This document shows, piece by piece, positions 26,411-38,870 of a stretch of DNA of 64,000 bases. The stretch covers positions 62,001-126,000 of the forward strand of contig JALHPU010000004.1 of the NCBI GenBank assembly GCA_022842325.1. The letters are read 5' to 3'. Source of the DNA: Sulfuritalea sp. (GTDB lineage Bacteria > Pseudomonadota > Gammaproteobacteria > Burkholderiales > Rhodocyclaceae). The position numbers and the translations under genes are program-made. The notes under the pieces are model-generated. The model saw only the letters and a program-made list of their open reading frames with translations, ran no database searches and was not told the origin of the DNA. The number at the start of each line of letters is the position of its first letter. Position 1 is the first letter of the stretch.

Positions 26411-27649
26411 ATGAGCCTGATTCGAGCCTTCCGCGGCCTGCGCCCGGCCCCCGGCCAGGCCGGCGCCATCGCCGCGCCGCCCTACGATGTCCTGTCCAGC
26501 GAAGAAGCGCGCCAGCGTGCGGCAGGCAAGCCCTGGTCCTTCCTGCATATCTCGAAGCCGGAAATCGACCTGCCACGCGAGATCGATCCCTATGCCCCCG
26601 AGGTGTATGCCAAGGCCGCCGAAAACCTGCAGAAGATGCTCGCCGCGGGCGTCCTGCTGCGCGACGACGCGCCCTGCTACTACGCCTATCGCCTGACCAT
26701 GCCCGGCGAAGGCGGAGACCATGTGCAGACCGGACTGGTGGCCGCCGCGAACGTGGCCGACTACGACAGCAACCGCATCCGCAAGCACGAGTTCACCCGG
26801 CCCGACAAGGAAGACGACCGCGTGCGCCAGATCGAGGCGCTCAACGCGCAGACCGGCCCGGTGCTGCTCGCCTATCCTTCGTCAGCCACCGCCGATGCGC
26901 AGATCGCCGCCATCGCGCAAGGCATTCCGGCCGCCGACGTCACCGCCGACGATGGCATTCGCCATCAGATCTGGGTCCTGACCGACGCCGCGCAGATCGA
27001 GGCGATCACCAGGACCTTCGACGCCATGAAGGCGCTGTACATCGCCGACGGCCACCACCGTTCGGCCGCCGCCTCGCGCGTGGCCGCCGCCCGCCACCAG
27101 CAGGGCCGCGAAATCTCGGCCGACTGCTTCCTGTCGGTGATCTTCCCCGATCACCAGATGAAAATCCTCGACTACAACCGCGTCGTCAAGGATCTCAACG
27201 GCCTCGAGGAGTCGGCGCTGGTGGCACGCCTCGCCACCGCCTTCACGGTCGAAGACAGCGCCGGGCGCGCGCAGCCGGCCCGCCCCGGCGAGTTCGGCAT
27301 GTATCTCGCCGGGCGCTGGCGCAGGCTGCACATCAAGCCGGAAATGATTCCCGACGATCCGGTGGAAAGCCTCGACGTATCGCTGCTTTCGAATCACCTG
27401 CTGGGCCCCTTGCTGGGCATCGCCGACCTGCGCCGCGACAAGCGCATCGATTTCGTCGGCGGCATCCGCGGCCTGGCCGAACTGGAGAGGCGCGTCGACT
27501 CGGGCGAAATGGCGATCGCCTTCGCCCTGCATCCGACCAGCATGAATCAATTGATGGCCGTGGCCGACAGCAACGACGTCATGCCGCCGAAATCGACATG
27601 GTTCGAGCCCAAGCTGGCCGACGGCCTGGTATCGCACGTACTGGATTGA
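26411..27649 (+). CDS. DUF1015 family protein (SerK-like)
   Basis: 412 residues of the DUF1015 family. Characteristic blocks: IRAFRGLRPAPG and APPYDVLSSEEAR at the N-terminus, FLHISKPEIDLP, the EFTRPDKEDDRVRQIEALN region near 130, and YIADGHHRSAAAS near 215, which looks like a catalytic motif. Some archaeal relatives are ADP-dependent serine kinases; the bacterial role is not established. Start at 26411, 8 bases after aroG. It ends the mfd-aroG operon at a strong terminator. Confidence 0.88.
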   Translation: MSLIRAFRGLRPAPGQAGAIAAPPYDVLSSEEARQRAAGKPWSFLHISKPEIDLPREIDPYAPEVYAKAAENLQKMLAAGVLLRDDAPCYYAYRLTMPGEGGDHVQTGLVAAANVADYDSNRIRKHEFTRPDKEDDRVRQIEALNAQTGPVLLAYPSSATADAQIAAIAQGIPAADVTADDGIRHQIWVLTDAAQIEAITRTFDAMKALYIADGHHRSAAASRVAAARHQQGREISADCFLSVIFPDHQMKILDYNRVVKDLNGLEESALVARLATAFTVEDSAGRAQPARPGEFGMYLAGRWRRLHIKPEMIPDDPVESLDVSLLSNHLLGPLLGIADLRRDKRIDFVGGIRGLAELERRVDSGEMAIAFALHPTSMNQLMAVADSNDVMPPKSTWFEPKLADGLVSHVLD

Positions 27650-27678
27650 ACGACGCCCGCCCAAGGGGAACGGACAAA

Positions 27679-27712
27679 ACAAAGGGCAACCCGCGGGTTG
27701 CCCTTTGTTTTT
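27679..27712. terminator. bidirectional intrinsic terminator between DUF1015 gene and HU gene
   Basis: A perfect palindrome of about 30 bp (core AAAGGGCAACCCG and its complement, 27681-27706) is flanked by AAAAC on the left and GTTTTT on the right, giving a T-run for transcripts from both converging genes. Confidence 0.92.
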
Positions 27713-27740
27713 CCCCGAGGGGACTTTGCAGCGCGCCGGC

Positions 27741-28109
27741 TTACTTCTTCTTGGCGGCGGGCTTCTTCGCGGCAGCCGGCTTCTTTGCAGCAGCGGGCTT
27801 CTTCGCCGCGGCAGGCTTCTTCGCTACGGGCTTCTTGCCGGCAACGGCGGCCTTCAGGCCAGCGCCAGCGGAAAACTTCGGTACGGCCTTGGCGGCGATC
27901 TTCAGCGGCGCGCCGGTCTTCGGGTTCTTGCCGGTGCGTGCGGCGCGGTTAACCGACTTGAAGGTACCGAATCCGATCAGGGCCACTGGGTTGCCTTTGG
28001 ATATTACTGAAGTGATGATTTCGGTCATCGCGTCGATGGCCTTGTTGACGGCTGCCTTGGAAAGCTCGGCACGCTCGGCCACTGCTTCGATCAGTTCGCT
28101 CTTGTTCAT
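27741..28109 (-). CDS. HU-family DNA-binding protein with lysine-rich C-terminal tail
   Basis: 122 residues. Residues 1-90 are a normal HU/IHF fold (MNKSELIEAVAERAELSKA, GFGTFKSVNRAARTGKNPKTG with the DNA-clasping arm, IAAKAVPKFSAG). Residues about 92-122 are a tail of five KKP(A)n repeats ending KKK, like eukaryotic H1 or mycobacterial HupB tails. Most proteobacterial HU proteins stop near residue 90. The tail should add nonspecific DNA binding and is a possible site of lysine modification. A good promoter lies upstream (28138-28167). It may be the second HU of this organism. Confidence 0.93.
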   Translation of the reverse strand: MNKSELIEAVAERAELSKAAVNKAIDAMTEIITSVISKGNPVALIGFGTFKSVNRAARTGKNPKTGAPLKIAAKAVPKFSAGAGLKAAVAGKKPVAKKPAAAKKPAAAKKPAAAKKPAAKKK

Positions 28110-28137
28110 CGATTACCCCTTTGGTTTGGAAAGCCGC

Positions 28138-28167
28138 ATTGTTCCACTAATTTCGCGCTGCTTGCAA
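28138..28167 (-). promoter_or_regulatory. promoter of the HU gene
   Basis: On the minus strand, TTGCAA (28162-28167), an 18-base spacer and AACAAT (28138-28143), followed about 28 bases later by the ATG. A strong AAAGGGG ribosome site lies between. Confidence 0.6.
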
Positions 28168-28255
28168 GCCCCGCAAGCGACTTCGACGAAATATCTGTAG
28201 CGAAAAACCATCGGCCGACGCGGCTGCCGATCAGGCGTCACTGCCCAAACGCCAG

Positions 28256-28801
28256 CTACAAACCCTTGACCGCGTAGACCGCCGGCAGGTTGCGCCATGC
28301 GCCCTTGACGTCCATGCCATAACCAAAGACATAGCGGTTCGGCAAATGAATGCCGACGAAGTCGGCCGCGACCGGCTTGGCGCGGCCAAGGTTCTTGTCG
28401 GCAAACACGGCGCTCAGCACCTCGCTGGCGCCTTGCTGGCGCAGGCGGCGGACCACCTCGGCCATGGTCACGCCTTCGTCGAGGATGTCGTCCACCACTA
28501 GAACCACACGCCCCGCGACGTCAGACCGCGGCTTGACGATCCACTCCAGCTGGCCGCCGGTGGTGACGTCGCCGTAGCGCGTGACATGCAGGTAATCGAA
28601 ATCCAGCGGGAAGACCAGTTGCGGCAGCAGCTGGCCGGTGAATACCACGGCACCGCCCATCACCGCCAGCACCAGCGGATTGGCGTCGGCCAGGCGCGCC
28701 GTGATCTCGCCGGCAACGCGCCGTACCGCCAGCGCCGACTCTTCGGCCGAACACAGCAGATCGGCCTGCTCAAAAATCTTTCTGGCTTCCTGCGGACTCA
28801 T
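28256..28801 (-). CDS. hpt: hypoxanthine-guanine phosphoribosyltransferase
   Basis: 181 residues. Purine salvage: converts hypoxanthine or guanine to nucleotides with PRPP. The PRPP-binding motif VVLVVDDILDEGVTMAE is near residue 98, with VLAVMGGAVVF near 43 (PP loop) and FVGIHLPNRYVFGYGMD near 147. The N-terminal segment EESALAVRR contains dispersed motif copy 8. The stop is 43 bp from the start of the galU 3' end on the other side, and both genes share the minus strand, so hpt is read after galU. Confidence 0.92.
   Translation of the reverse strand: MSPQEARKIFEQADLLCSAEESALAVRRVAGEITARLADANPLVLAVMGGAVVFTGQLLPQLVFPLDFDYLHVTRYGDVTTGGQLEWIVKPRSDVAGRVVLVVDDILDEGVTMAEVVRRLRQQGASEVLSAVFADKNLGRAKPVAADFVGIHLPNRYVFGYGMDVKGAWRNLPAVYAVKGL
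28720..28741 (+). repeat. dispersed motif copy 8 (inside hpt)
   Basis: GCCGT-ACC-GCCAGCGCCGACTC, full consensus, antisense to hpt, which reads it as ESALAV. Confidence 0.75.
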
Positions 28802-28844
28802 TGGACTACCCTCCTCCCAGCCACCTGCCCAAGACAGGGGGCGC

Positions 28845-29689
28845 TCATGTCATGCGTTTCAGGCTGGCGGCAAAGTCCCGGCCGACTTCGGGATGGCGCA
28901 GGCCGAAGGCCACGGTCGCTTCGAGGTAGCCCAGCTTGGAGCCGCAGTCGTAGCGGGTGCCCTTATAGCGATAGGCCAGCACCTGCTCCTCTGCCAGCAG
29001 CGCGGCAATGCCGTCGGTGAGCTGGATCTCGCCGCCGGAACCCTTGCCGATGTTGGCCAGGTGATGAAAGATGCGCGGCGTCAGCACGTAGCGGCCGACC
29101 ACGGCCAGCGTCGACGGCGCATCCTCGGGCTTGGGCTTTTCGACGATGCGCAGGATCTGCTCCAGCGATTCGCTCATCGGCTTGCTGTCCACGATGCCGT
29201 AGCTGCGGGTGTCTTCGCGCGCCACCTGCTGCACGCCGATCACCGAGGTGCGATAGTAGTCATAGACGTCCACCATCTGCCTCATCACCGGCGGCTCGCC
29301 ATCCAGCAGGTCGTCGGCCAGCAGCACGGCGAAGGGCTCGTCGCCCACCGCCGGATAGGCGCAGAGCACCGCGTGGCCGAGACCCAGCGCCTCGGGCTGG
29401 CGGATATAGATGCAGTTGATGTTCTTCGGAATCATGTTGCGCACGAAGTCCAGCAGCTCGGTCTTGCCGCGCTGCTCGAGCTCGCTTTCGAGTTCATAGG
29501 CCTTGTCGAAATGGTCCTCGATGGCGCGCTTGGAACGGCCGGTGACGAAGATCATGTCGGTGATGCCGGCAGCCACCGCCTCCTCCACCGCATACTGGAT
29601 CAGCGGTTTGTCCACGATCGGCATCATTTCCTTGGGGCTGGCCTTGGTCGCCGGCAGGAAGCGCGTGCCGAGGCCGGCGACGGGAAAGA

Positions 29690-29711
<22 letters not shown>
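28845..29711 (-). CDS. galU: UTP-glucose-1-phosphate uridylyltransferase
   Basis: 288 residues. Makes UDP-glucose for surface polysaccharides and, in this window, a possible sugar donor for SenB. It has the nucleotidyltransferase start [23 protein letters not shown], the GHAVLCAYP and [10 protein letters not shown] blocks, and [19 protein letters not shown] near residue 190. The ATG at 29711 has an AAGGAA site; an ATG at 29717 is in frame. The first 22 bases are duplicated exactly 116 bp upstream, forming a 39-codon reading frame whose stop overlaps this start. galU originally probably overlapped the ligA stop directly. Confidence 0.95.
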
Positions 29712-33044
<3,333 letters not shown>

Positions 33045-33119
33045 GTTCAAGCCACCTCTTGGTTATGGCCGCCGCACCTGCCGTCGATGCCACCGGCGCC
33101 GGCCGCCACTGAAACTTCG

Positions 33120-36100
33120 CTACGCTGCGTTCTGCTCGACGGCGAGACGCAGCGCCTCTTCGATATCGACTTCCACCACGCGCGACACGCCCTGCTCCTG
33201 CATGGTCACGCCGATCAGCTGCTGCGCCATTTCCATCGCGATCTTGTTGTGCGAAATGAAGACGAACTGGGTATGCACCGACATGCGCTTGACCATTTCG
33301 CAGAAGCGCACGGTGTTCGAATCGTCGAGCGGCGCATCGACCTCGTCGAGCATGCAGAACGGGGCCGGATTCAGGTTGAAGATCGCGAACACCAGCGCGA
33401 TCGCCGTCAACGCCTTTTCACCACCCGACAGAAGGTGGATCGTGGTGTTCTTCTTGCCCGGCGGCTGCGCCATGATCTGGATGCCGGAATCGAGGATCTC
33501 GTCGCCGGTGAGGATCAGCCGCGCCTCGCCGCCACCGAACAGCTGCGGGAACAGCGTGCCGAAATGCATGTTGACGGTGTTGTAGGTTTCCTGCAGCTGC
33601 TCGCGCGTTTCGCGGTCGATGCGGCGAATGGCATCCTCCAGCGTGCCGATGGCCTCGTTGAGGTCGAGTGACTGCGCATCGAGGAAGCCCTTGCGCTCGG
33701 ATGCCGTAGCGAGTTCTTCCAGCGCCGCGAGATTCACCGGGCCCAGCGCTTCGACTTCGGCCGTCAGGCTGGCAATCTCGGCCTGCAGCACGTTGTCCCT
33801 GAGCTTGCCGGCGGCGAGCTCGTCGGCGAAGGGCGCTTCGTCTTCCTCGGTCAGCACATGCACCTCGGCCAGGCGTTCGCGGAACTGCTCCTCGTTGAGC
33901 TGGGCGGCCTGCGCCTTGAGCCGCAGATCGTTGATGCGGTCGCGCAGCGGGACCAGGCCCTGCTCCAGCTTCAGGCGTTGTTCATCGAGGCTGCGCAGCT
34001 CGCCGGCCGCCGTTTCCAGCACGTTGCGCCGTTCCGCCAGCGCCGACTCCTTGCCCTGTTTCGCATCCAGTGCCGCATGCAGCTGTTCCAGCAGCACCGC
34101 ATCGCTGATGCCGGCGATTTCCGTACCCGCCGCCGCGGTTTCGGCTTCGATGCGTTGCAGCTGGCTGCTCGCGGTAGTCGCGGCGCGCGCATTGTCTTCC
34201 AGCTTCGACAGGCATTCGCGCTCGGAGAAGCCGGCTTCCTGCGCCTCGCGTCCGAGCTGGATTTCCAGCGCACGCGCCTCGCGCAGCGCCGCATCCTTCT
34301 GGCGATGGACTTCCAGTGTTTGTTCGAGACGCTGGCGCACTTCGCCGAGGCGCTCGCGCTGCAGCTCGCCTTCGTTCTCGGCACGCTCGCGTCGCGCCTG
34401 CTCCATTTCGTCCTGACGCTGCAGTTCGGCCAGGTCGCGGTCGATCTGCGCCGAGCGTTCCTCGAAGCGGGTCTGCGCCTGCGACAGCTTGAGCGCCTCG
34501 ACCTGCGCCGTGTGGAAGGCCTGCTGCGCCTCCTGCATGGCGCGGCGGCCGGTGCCGAGCTGGGCCTGGCAATCGGCCAGTTGCTGCTCGGCGCTGCGCT
34601 GGACCTCGCGCGCCGCCTCTTCGGCCGCGGCACGGGTGGTCAGCAGGGCGGCCAGTTCGTCGATCTCGCGCTGGCGTTCGATGACGCCGTGGGTCTTCGC
34701 GTCCGGCACGTACAGCGTGAGGCCGGCAGGCGTCAGCAGATGGCCGGCGCGCGACACGCGCTGGCCGGCGTTCAGCGGCAATTGCGCGGCGAGATCGTCG
34801 GCGATGGCAACGCCGGCCAGCCATTCGTCGAGCACGCCCGACCAGCGCGCATCGTCGCAGCGCACCTTGCTGCGCAGGCTGTCGGCCGCCGGTATATTCG
34901 AGCGCAGCGAGCCGCCGTCACCCCCTTCCGCGGGAAGGGGGCTGGGGGGAAGGTCGTTTACATGGCGATCTTTGAGCGCAAGCGAAATGATCGCCGGCGG
35001 CGGCGCCGCGACAGCCGCACGCAGGGTTTCCGCGTCGGCGGCCAGCGCCGAGAAGCGTTCGCGCAGCACGGCTTCGACCGCGGTTTCCCAGCCGGCCTCG
35101 ACCTGGATCGACTGCCACAACGGTTTGGCATCGGCCAGGCCATGCGCCTTGAGCCAGTCGCCGATCTCACCGCTCTGCGCGACCTTGGCCTGCAGGTGTG
35201 CCAGCGCATCGTGGCGGGCGCGGGTTTCGGTCAGGCCGCGATGGGCGGACTGCAGGGCTTCGCGTGCGCTGCGCAATTGCGCTTCGGCAGTCGGCACGGC
35301 GGCCTGCAGCGTCGCCAGCCTTTCCTGCGCCACGGCCAGCGCCGCTTCGGCGCGCTGTTCGGCTTCTTCGGATGCCGCCAGCAAGGCCGGATCGGGCGCG
35401 CCGAGTGCCTGGCGGTCCTGCTCCAGGCGGCTGCGATGCTGCGCCAGGTTTTCCAGCGCGCGCTGGGCATGGCCGCGGTCGGCCTCGGCCAGGCGCAAGG
35501 CCTGCTCGGCCTCGCTCAGGCTGCGGCGTGCTTCGGTGACTTCGCCGCCGGCGGACTGCACTGCATCTTCGGCATCGGGCAGCCGCGCCGCGGCTTCTTC
35601 GTGGCGCGCGGCGGCGGTTGCGGCGCGGGTACGCGAGTTCTCCAGCAGCACGTTCCAGCGCGCGGCGTCCTCCGCCAGCTGGTCCTGTTGTCCGCGCCAA
35701 TGGCTGTCCTCGGCGCCGAGCTGGGCGAGGCGCGCTTCGAGCCGCGAGCGCGAATCGCGCATGTGGCCGATTTCGGATTCGAGGCGATTGACTTCGGTGG
35801 TGGCCGCATACATCTCGGCCTGCGTCGCATGCAGCGCATCCGACGCCGAAAAATGGCTCTCGCGCGCATGCTCGACGCGCGCCTCGATTTCGCGCAACTG
35901 CGCGGTTTCGCCTTCGACCCGGTTGATCGCTTCGTCCACCTGGCGCGTCAGGCGCTGGGCGTCGTTGCGCGCATCGTTGCGCTTCTTCAGCCAGAGCAGG
36001 GTCTGCTTGCGCGAGACCTGCTCGTGCAGGCCGCGATACTGCTGGGCCACGGTGGCCTGTGCCTGCAGGTGCGTGACCTGGGTTTCCAGTTCGTTGCGGA

Positions 36101-36689
36101 TGTCATCGACGCGGGCGATGTTCTCGCGCGCATCCTCGAGGCGGTGCTCGGTTTCCTTGCGCCGTTCCTTGTACTTGGTGACGCCGGCGGCTTCTTCCAG
36201 GTAGAAGCGCAGCTCTTCCGGCTTGGCCTCGACGATGCGCGAGATCATGCCCTGGCCGATGATGGCGTAGGCGCGCGGCCCGAGGCCGGTGCCGAGGAAC
36301 AGGTCGATCACGTCGCGCCGGCGCACGTGCAGGTTGTTGATGTAGTAGCTGGAATTGCCTTCGCGGTCGAGCAGGCGCTTGACCGTGATTTCGGCGTACT
36401 GGCTCCACTGCCCGGCGGCGCGGCCCTGGGCGTTGTCGAAATACAGCTCGACGCTGGCACGGCTGACTTCCTTGCGGTTGCCGGAGCCCTTGAAGATCAC
36501 GTCCTGGATCGATTCGCCGCGCAGTTCCGAGGCTTTCGACTCGCCGAGCACCCAGCGCACGGCGTCGATGATGTTGGATTTGCCGCAACCATTGGGACCG
36601 ACCACGCCCGCCAGCTGGCCGGGGAAAAGCACGGTGGTGGGCTCGACAAAGGACTTGAAGCCCGAAAGTTTCAGCTTGTTTAAACGCAC
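33120..36689 (-). CDS. smc: chromosome segregation protein SMC
   Basis: 1189 residues. The N-terminal ATPase half has Walker A GPNGCGKSNIIDAVRWV (about 32-48) and RAYAIIGQGMISRI; long coiled coils flank a hinge (about 510-650); the C-terminal half has the ABC signature LSGGEKALTAIAL and Walker B FCMLDEVDAPLDDSN. SMC compacts and helps segregate chromosomes with ScpA and ScpB. Two inserted-looking segments occur: a palindromic block inside the hinge (about residues 578-600) and a dispersed-motif copy in the C-terminal coiled coil (KESALAERR). It is divergent from queF. Confidence 0.96.
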   Translation of the reverse strand: MRLNKLKLSGFKSFVEPTTVLFPGQLAGVVGPNGCGKSNIIDAVRWVLGESKASELRGESIQDVIFKGSGNRKEVSRASVELYFDNAQGRAAGQWSQYAEITVKRLLDREGNSSYYINNLHVRRRDVIDLFLGTGLGPRAYAIIGQGMISRIVEAKPEELRFYLEEAAGVTKYKERRKETEHRLEDARENIARVDDIRNELETQVTHLQAQATVAQQYRGLHEQVSRKQTLLWLKKRNDARNDAQRLTRQVDEAINRVEGETAQLREIEARVEHARESHFSASDALHATQAEMYAATTEVNRLESEIGHMRDSRSRLEARLAQLGAEDSHWRGQQDQLAEDAARWNVLLENSRTRAATAAARHEEAAARLPDAEDAVQSAGGEVTEARRSLSEAEQALRLAEADRGHAQRALENLAQHRSRLEQDRQALGAPDPALLAASEEAEQRAEAALAVAQERLATLQAAVPTAEAQLRSAREALQSAHRGLTETRARHDALAHLQAKVAQSGEIGDWLKAHGLADAKPLWQSIQVEAGWETAVEAVLRERFSALAADAETLRAAVAAPPPAIISLALKDRHVNDLPPSPLPAEGGDGGSLRSNIPAADSLRSKVRCDDARWSGVLDEWLAGVAIADDLAAQLPLNAGQRVSRAGHLLTPAGLTLYVPDAKTHGVIERQREIDELAALLTTRAAAEEAAREVQRSAEQQLADCQAQLGTGRRAMQEAQQAFHTAQVEALKLSQAQTRFEERSAQIDRDLAELQRQDEMEQARRERAENEGELQRERLGEVRQRLEQTLEVHRQKDAALREARALEIQLGREAQEAGFSERECLSKLEDNARAATTASSQLQRIEAETAAAGTEIAGISDAVLLEQLHAALDAKQGKESALAERRNVLETAAGELRSLDEQRLKLEQGLVPLRDRINDLRLKAQAAQLNEEQFRERLAEVHVLTEEDEAPFADELAAGKLRDNVLQAEIASLTAEVEALGPVNLAALEELATASERKGFLDAQSLDLNEAIGTLEDAIRRIDRETREQLQETYNTVNMHFGTLFPQLFGGGEARLILTGDEILDSGIQIMAQPPGKKNTTIHLLSGGEKALTAIALVFAIFNLNPAPFCMLDEVDAPLDDSNTVRFCEMVKRMSVHTQFVFISHNKIAMEMAQQLIGVTMQEQGVSRVVEVDIEEALRLAVEQNAA
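34028..34050 (+). repeat. dispersed motif copy 9 (inside smc)
   Basis: GCCGT-TCC-GCCAGCGCCGACTCC, full consensus, antisense to smc, which reads it as ESALAE in a coiled coil. Confidence 0.75.
34907..34957 (-). repeat. palindromic G/C-rich element inserted in frame in smc
   Basis: A perfect 9-bp inverted repeat (CCCCCTTCC-GCG-GGAAGGGGG, 34921-34941) followed by GCTGGGGGGAAGG. It encodes a segment such as DLPPSPLPAEGGDGG in the SMC hinge, unlike usual hinge sequence. It resembles the element in mfd. Confidence 0.6.
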
Positions 36690-36743
36690 GTGGGATTAAA
36701 CCGGAAAAATGATCGCAAAAATGCCACTTGGCAGGCGCGCCAT

Positions 36744-36749
36744 TATAAT
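36744..36749 (+). promoter_or_regulatory. probable -10 box of queF
   Basis: Perfect TATAAT 32 bases before the queF ATG in the 92-bp divergent gap with smc. The -35 region is weak. Confidence 0.5.
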
Positions 36750-36781
36750 CTGTCCCGCCCCTCTTACTGCGGCCACCACGC

Positions 36782-37213
36782 ATGCCACGCCCAGCCCCCC
36801 CGAACCGCACCAAGGCCCTCGAGACCTTCGCCAACCCCGCGCCGCACCGGGATTACCAGATCCACATGGAAATCCCCGAATTCACCTGTCTCTGCCCCAA
36901 AACCGGGCAGCCTGACTTCGCGGTGCTGACGCTGGATTACATTCCCGACCGGGTTTGCGTCGAGCTCAAGAGCCTCAAGCTCTACATCTGGAGTTTCCGC
37001 GACGAAGGGCATTTCCACGAGGACGTCACCAATCGCATCCTCGACGATCTGGTCAAGGCCACCAAGCCGCGCTTCATGCGCCTCACGGCGCGCTTTTACG
37101 TGCGTGGCGGCGTGTTCACCAATGTCGTCGCCGAACACCGCAAGAAGGGCTGGAAACCCGTTGCCAGGATCGAACTGGCCGAGTTCCCGGCGCAGTCGAA
37201 CACGCGCGGCTGA
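36782..37213 (+). CDS. queF: NADPH-dependent 7-cyano-7-deazaguanine reductase
   Basis: 143 residues, the short unimodular type. It reduces preQ0 to preQ1 in queuosine synthesis. The catalytic cysteine lies in [14 protein letters not shown], with the substrate block [21 protein letters not shown] and [12 protein letters not shown]. The first ATG at 36782 matches the family N-terminus. It is followed 38 bp later by the beta-CASP gene. Confidence 0.95.
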   Translation: MPRPAPPNRTKALETFANPAPHRDYQIHMEIPEFTCLCPKTGQPDFAVLTLDYIPDRVCVELKSLKLYIWSFRDEGHFHEDVTNRILDDLVKATKPRFMRLTARFYVRGGVFTNVVAEHRKKGWKPVARIELAEFPAQSNTRG

Positions 37214-37251
37214 GGCCGGCACGGCTCAGGCCCTGACGGGAGGAGCAAGCA

Positions 37252-38661
37252 ATGCGGATCGGCTTTTTCGGAGCAGCGGGAGAAGTGACCGGCTCATGCA
37301 CGCTGGTCGAAACCGGAGCGTGCCGTTTTCTGGTCGACTGCGGCATGTTCCAGGGCGGACGCGAGGCGCGGTCCAAGAACCTCAATGCCCTGAAGTTCGG
37401 CTGCGACGTGCGCTCCATCGATTTCGTTTTGCTGACGCACGCGCACATCGACCACTCCGGTCTGCTGCCGCTGCTGTCGGTCCTCGGCTATCGCGGCCCG
37501 GTGTACGCCACGCCGGCGACGATCGATCTGCTGCAGGTGCTGTTGCGCGACAGCGCGCACATCCAGGAGAAGGAATCGGAATGGCAACTGCGCCATCAGC
37601 GGCGCCGCGGCCAGGGCAGCAGCATCCAGCCGCCGCTGTATACGGTGGCGCAAGCCGAAGCCGCGCTCAAACTGCTGCGTCCGGTGCCCTATCGGCAGCC
37701 GATCCGCCCGGCCGAAGCCATAGCGGCGTCCTTCCATGACGCCGGCCACATTCTCGGTTCATCGTGGCTGGAGGTATCGGTCACCGACGAGGGCCGACCG
37801 CGCCGACTGGTGTTTTCCGGCGACCTCGGCATGTGCGACCGGCCGGTACTGCATGACCCCGAACCGCCGGTTCCCGCCGCCGACGTGCTGCTTATCGAAT
37901 CGACCTATGGCGACCGCCTGCACCGTCCGCTTGCGGAAACCGAGGACGAACTGGTCGCCGCCATCGAGCGGACGCTGCATACCGGAGGCAACCTGATCAT
38001 CCCCGCCTTCGCCGTCGGCCGGACCCAGGAGGTCGTCTATATGCTGGCCGACCTGGTGCGCCGCGAACGGCTTGCGCCGCTCAGGATCTACGTCGATTCG
38101 CCGATGGCCACGGCCGCCACGCACATCACGCTGAAGCATCCCGACCTGGTCGACAGCCACACCCGCGATTTGATCGACTGGATGCAGCAGCATCCGCGGA
38201 AATTCAAGCTGGAGTTCGTCGCGGATGTCGAACGCTCACGCGCGCTGAATGAAGTTCGCAGCGGCGCCATCATCATCTCGGCCAGCGGCATGTGCGAAGC
38301 CGGCCGCATCAAGTACCACCTGCGCGAAAACCTGCCGCGCAGCGAATGCAGCATCCTGATCACCGGGTTCCAGGCAGCCGGAACGCTCGGTCGCCGGCTG
38401 GTCGACGGCGCGCGCCTGGTGCATATCTTCGGCAAACCCGTGGCGGTCAGGGCCAGAATCCATACCGTGGGCGGCCTGTCCGCGCATGCCGATCAAACCG
38501 GCTTGCTCGACTGGCTGCGCGGTTTCCGGGCGCCGCCAAAGCATGTATTCATCGTGCATGGCGAGGCCGGTGCTTCGGCAATTTTCGCCCAGGCAATCCA
38601 GGACACGCTGGGCTGGCCCAAGCCGCACCTGCCTCAGCTGGGCGAGCGCATCACTCTTTAG
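37252..38661 (+). CDS. metallo-beta-lactamase fold beta-CASP ribonuclease
   Basis: 469 residues. The MBL zinc motif HAHIDHSG is near residue 63, with FHDAGHILGSSW near 162 and the third-strand aspartate in FSGDLG near 186; the beta-CASP domain runs from about 195 to 380 (LLIESTYGDR, PAFAVGRTQEVVY, ISASGMCEAGRIKYHL), and an RMMBL segment ends it (VGGLSAHADQTGLLDWL). The family includes CPSF-like RNA endonucleases and exonucleases. The ribosome site GGGAGGAG is 6 bases upstream. It is read with queF. Confidence 0.9.
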   Translation: MRIGFFGAAGEVTGSCTLVETGACRFLVDCGMFQGGREARSKNLNALKFGCDVRSIDFVLLTHAHIDHSGLLPLLSVLGYRGPVYATPATIDLLQVLLRDSAHIQEKESEWQLRHQRRRGQGSSIQPPLYTVAQAEAALKLLRPVPYRQPIRPAEAIAASFHDAGHILGSSWLEVSVTDEGRPRRLVFSGDLGMCDRPVLHDPEPPVPAADVLLIESTYGDRLHRPLAETEDELVAAIERTLHTGGNLIIPAFAVGRTQEVVYMLADLVRRERLAPLRIYVDSPMATAATHITLKHPDLVDSHTRDLIDWMQQHPRKFKLEFVADVERSRALNEVRSGAIIISASGMCEAGRIKYHLRENLPRSECSILITGFQAAGTLGRRLVDGARLVHIFGKPVAVRARIHTVGGLSAHADQTGLLDWLRGFRAPPKHVFIVHGEAGASAIFAQAIQDTLGWPKPHLPQLGERITL

Positions 38662-38791
38662 CAACCGGTCATCACCCAGCGAGTGATTTTCCGCGTCCGA
38701 GTAACGCTTTTGGCTTTCCTCGGTGTTCCCTGTGTCACTGTGGTTCAACCGGGTTTTATAGCTTGAAAACGGCATAAGGCGCCGCACCAAG

Positions 38792-38828
38792 CATTCGACC
38801 CCGCCGCTTCATGCGGCAGGGTCGAATG
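38792..38828. other. strong hairpin downstream of a solute-binding protein gene
   Basis: CATTCGACCC-cGCCGC pairs with GCGGCa-GGGTCGAATG over about 15 bp. It follows the end of the minus-strand binding-protein gene. There is no T-run, so it may stabilise the mRNA end rather than terminate on its own. Confidence 0.55.
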
Positions 38829-38870
38829 TGGGTGAAAGCGGCAAGCTATCCGCCGCGCTTCAGCCCTGTC

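Noticed and set aside
27741-27840. Repetitive DNA at the HU gene end as a mobile repeat or CRISPR
   Set aside because: The repeats are degenerate codons of the KKPA tail, not direct DNA repeats with spacers.
33858-36683. 941-residue open frame antisense to smc
   Set aside because: The SMC motifs are on the other strand; this frame is a shadow.
38792-38828. Hairpin as an intrinsic terminator
   Set aside because: No T-run on either strand after the stem; listed only as a hairpin.
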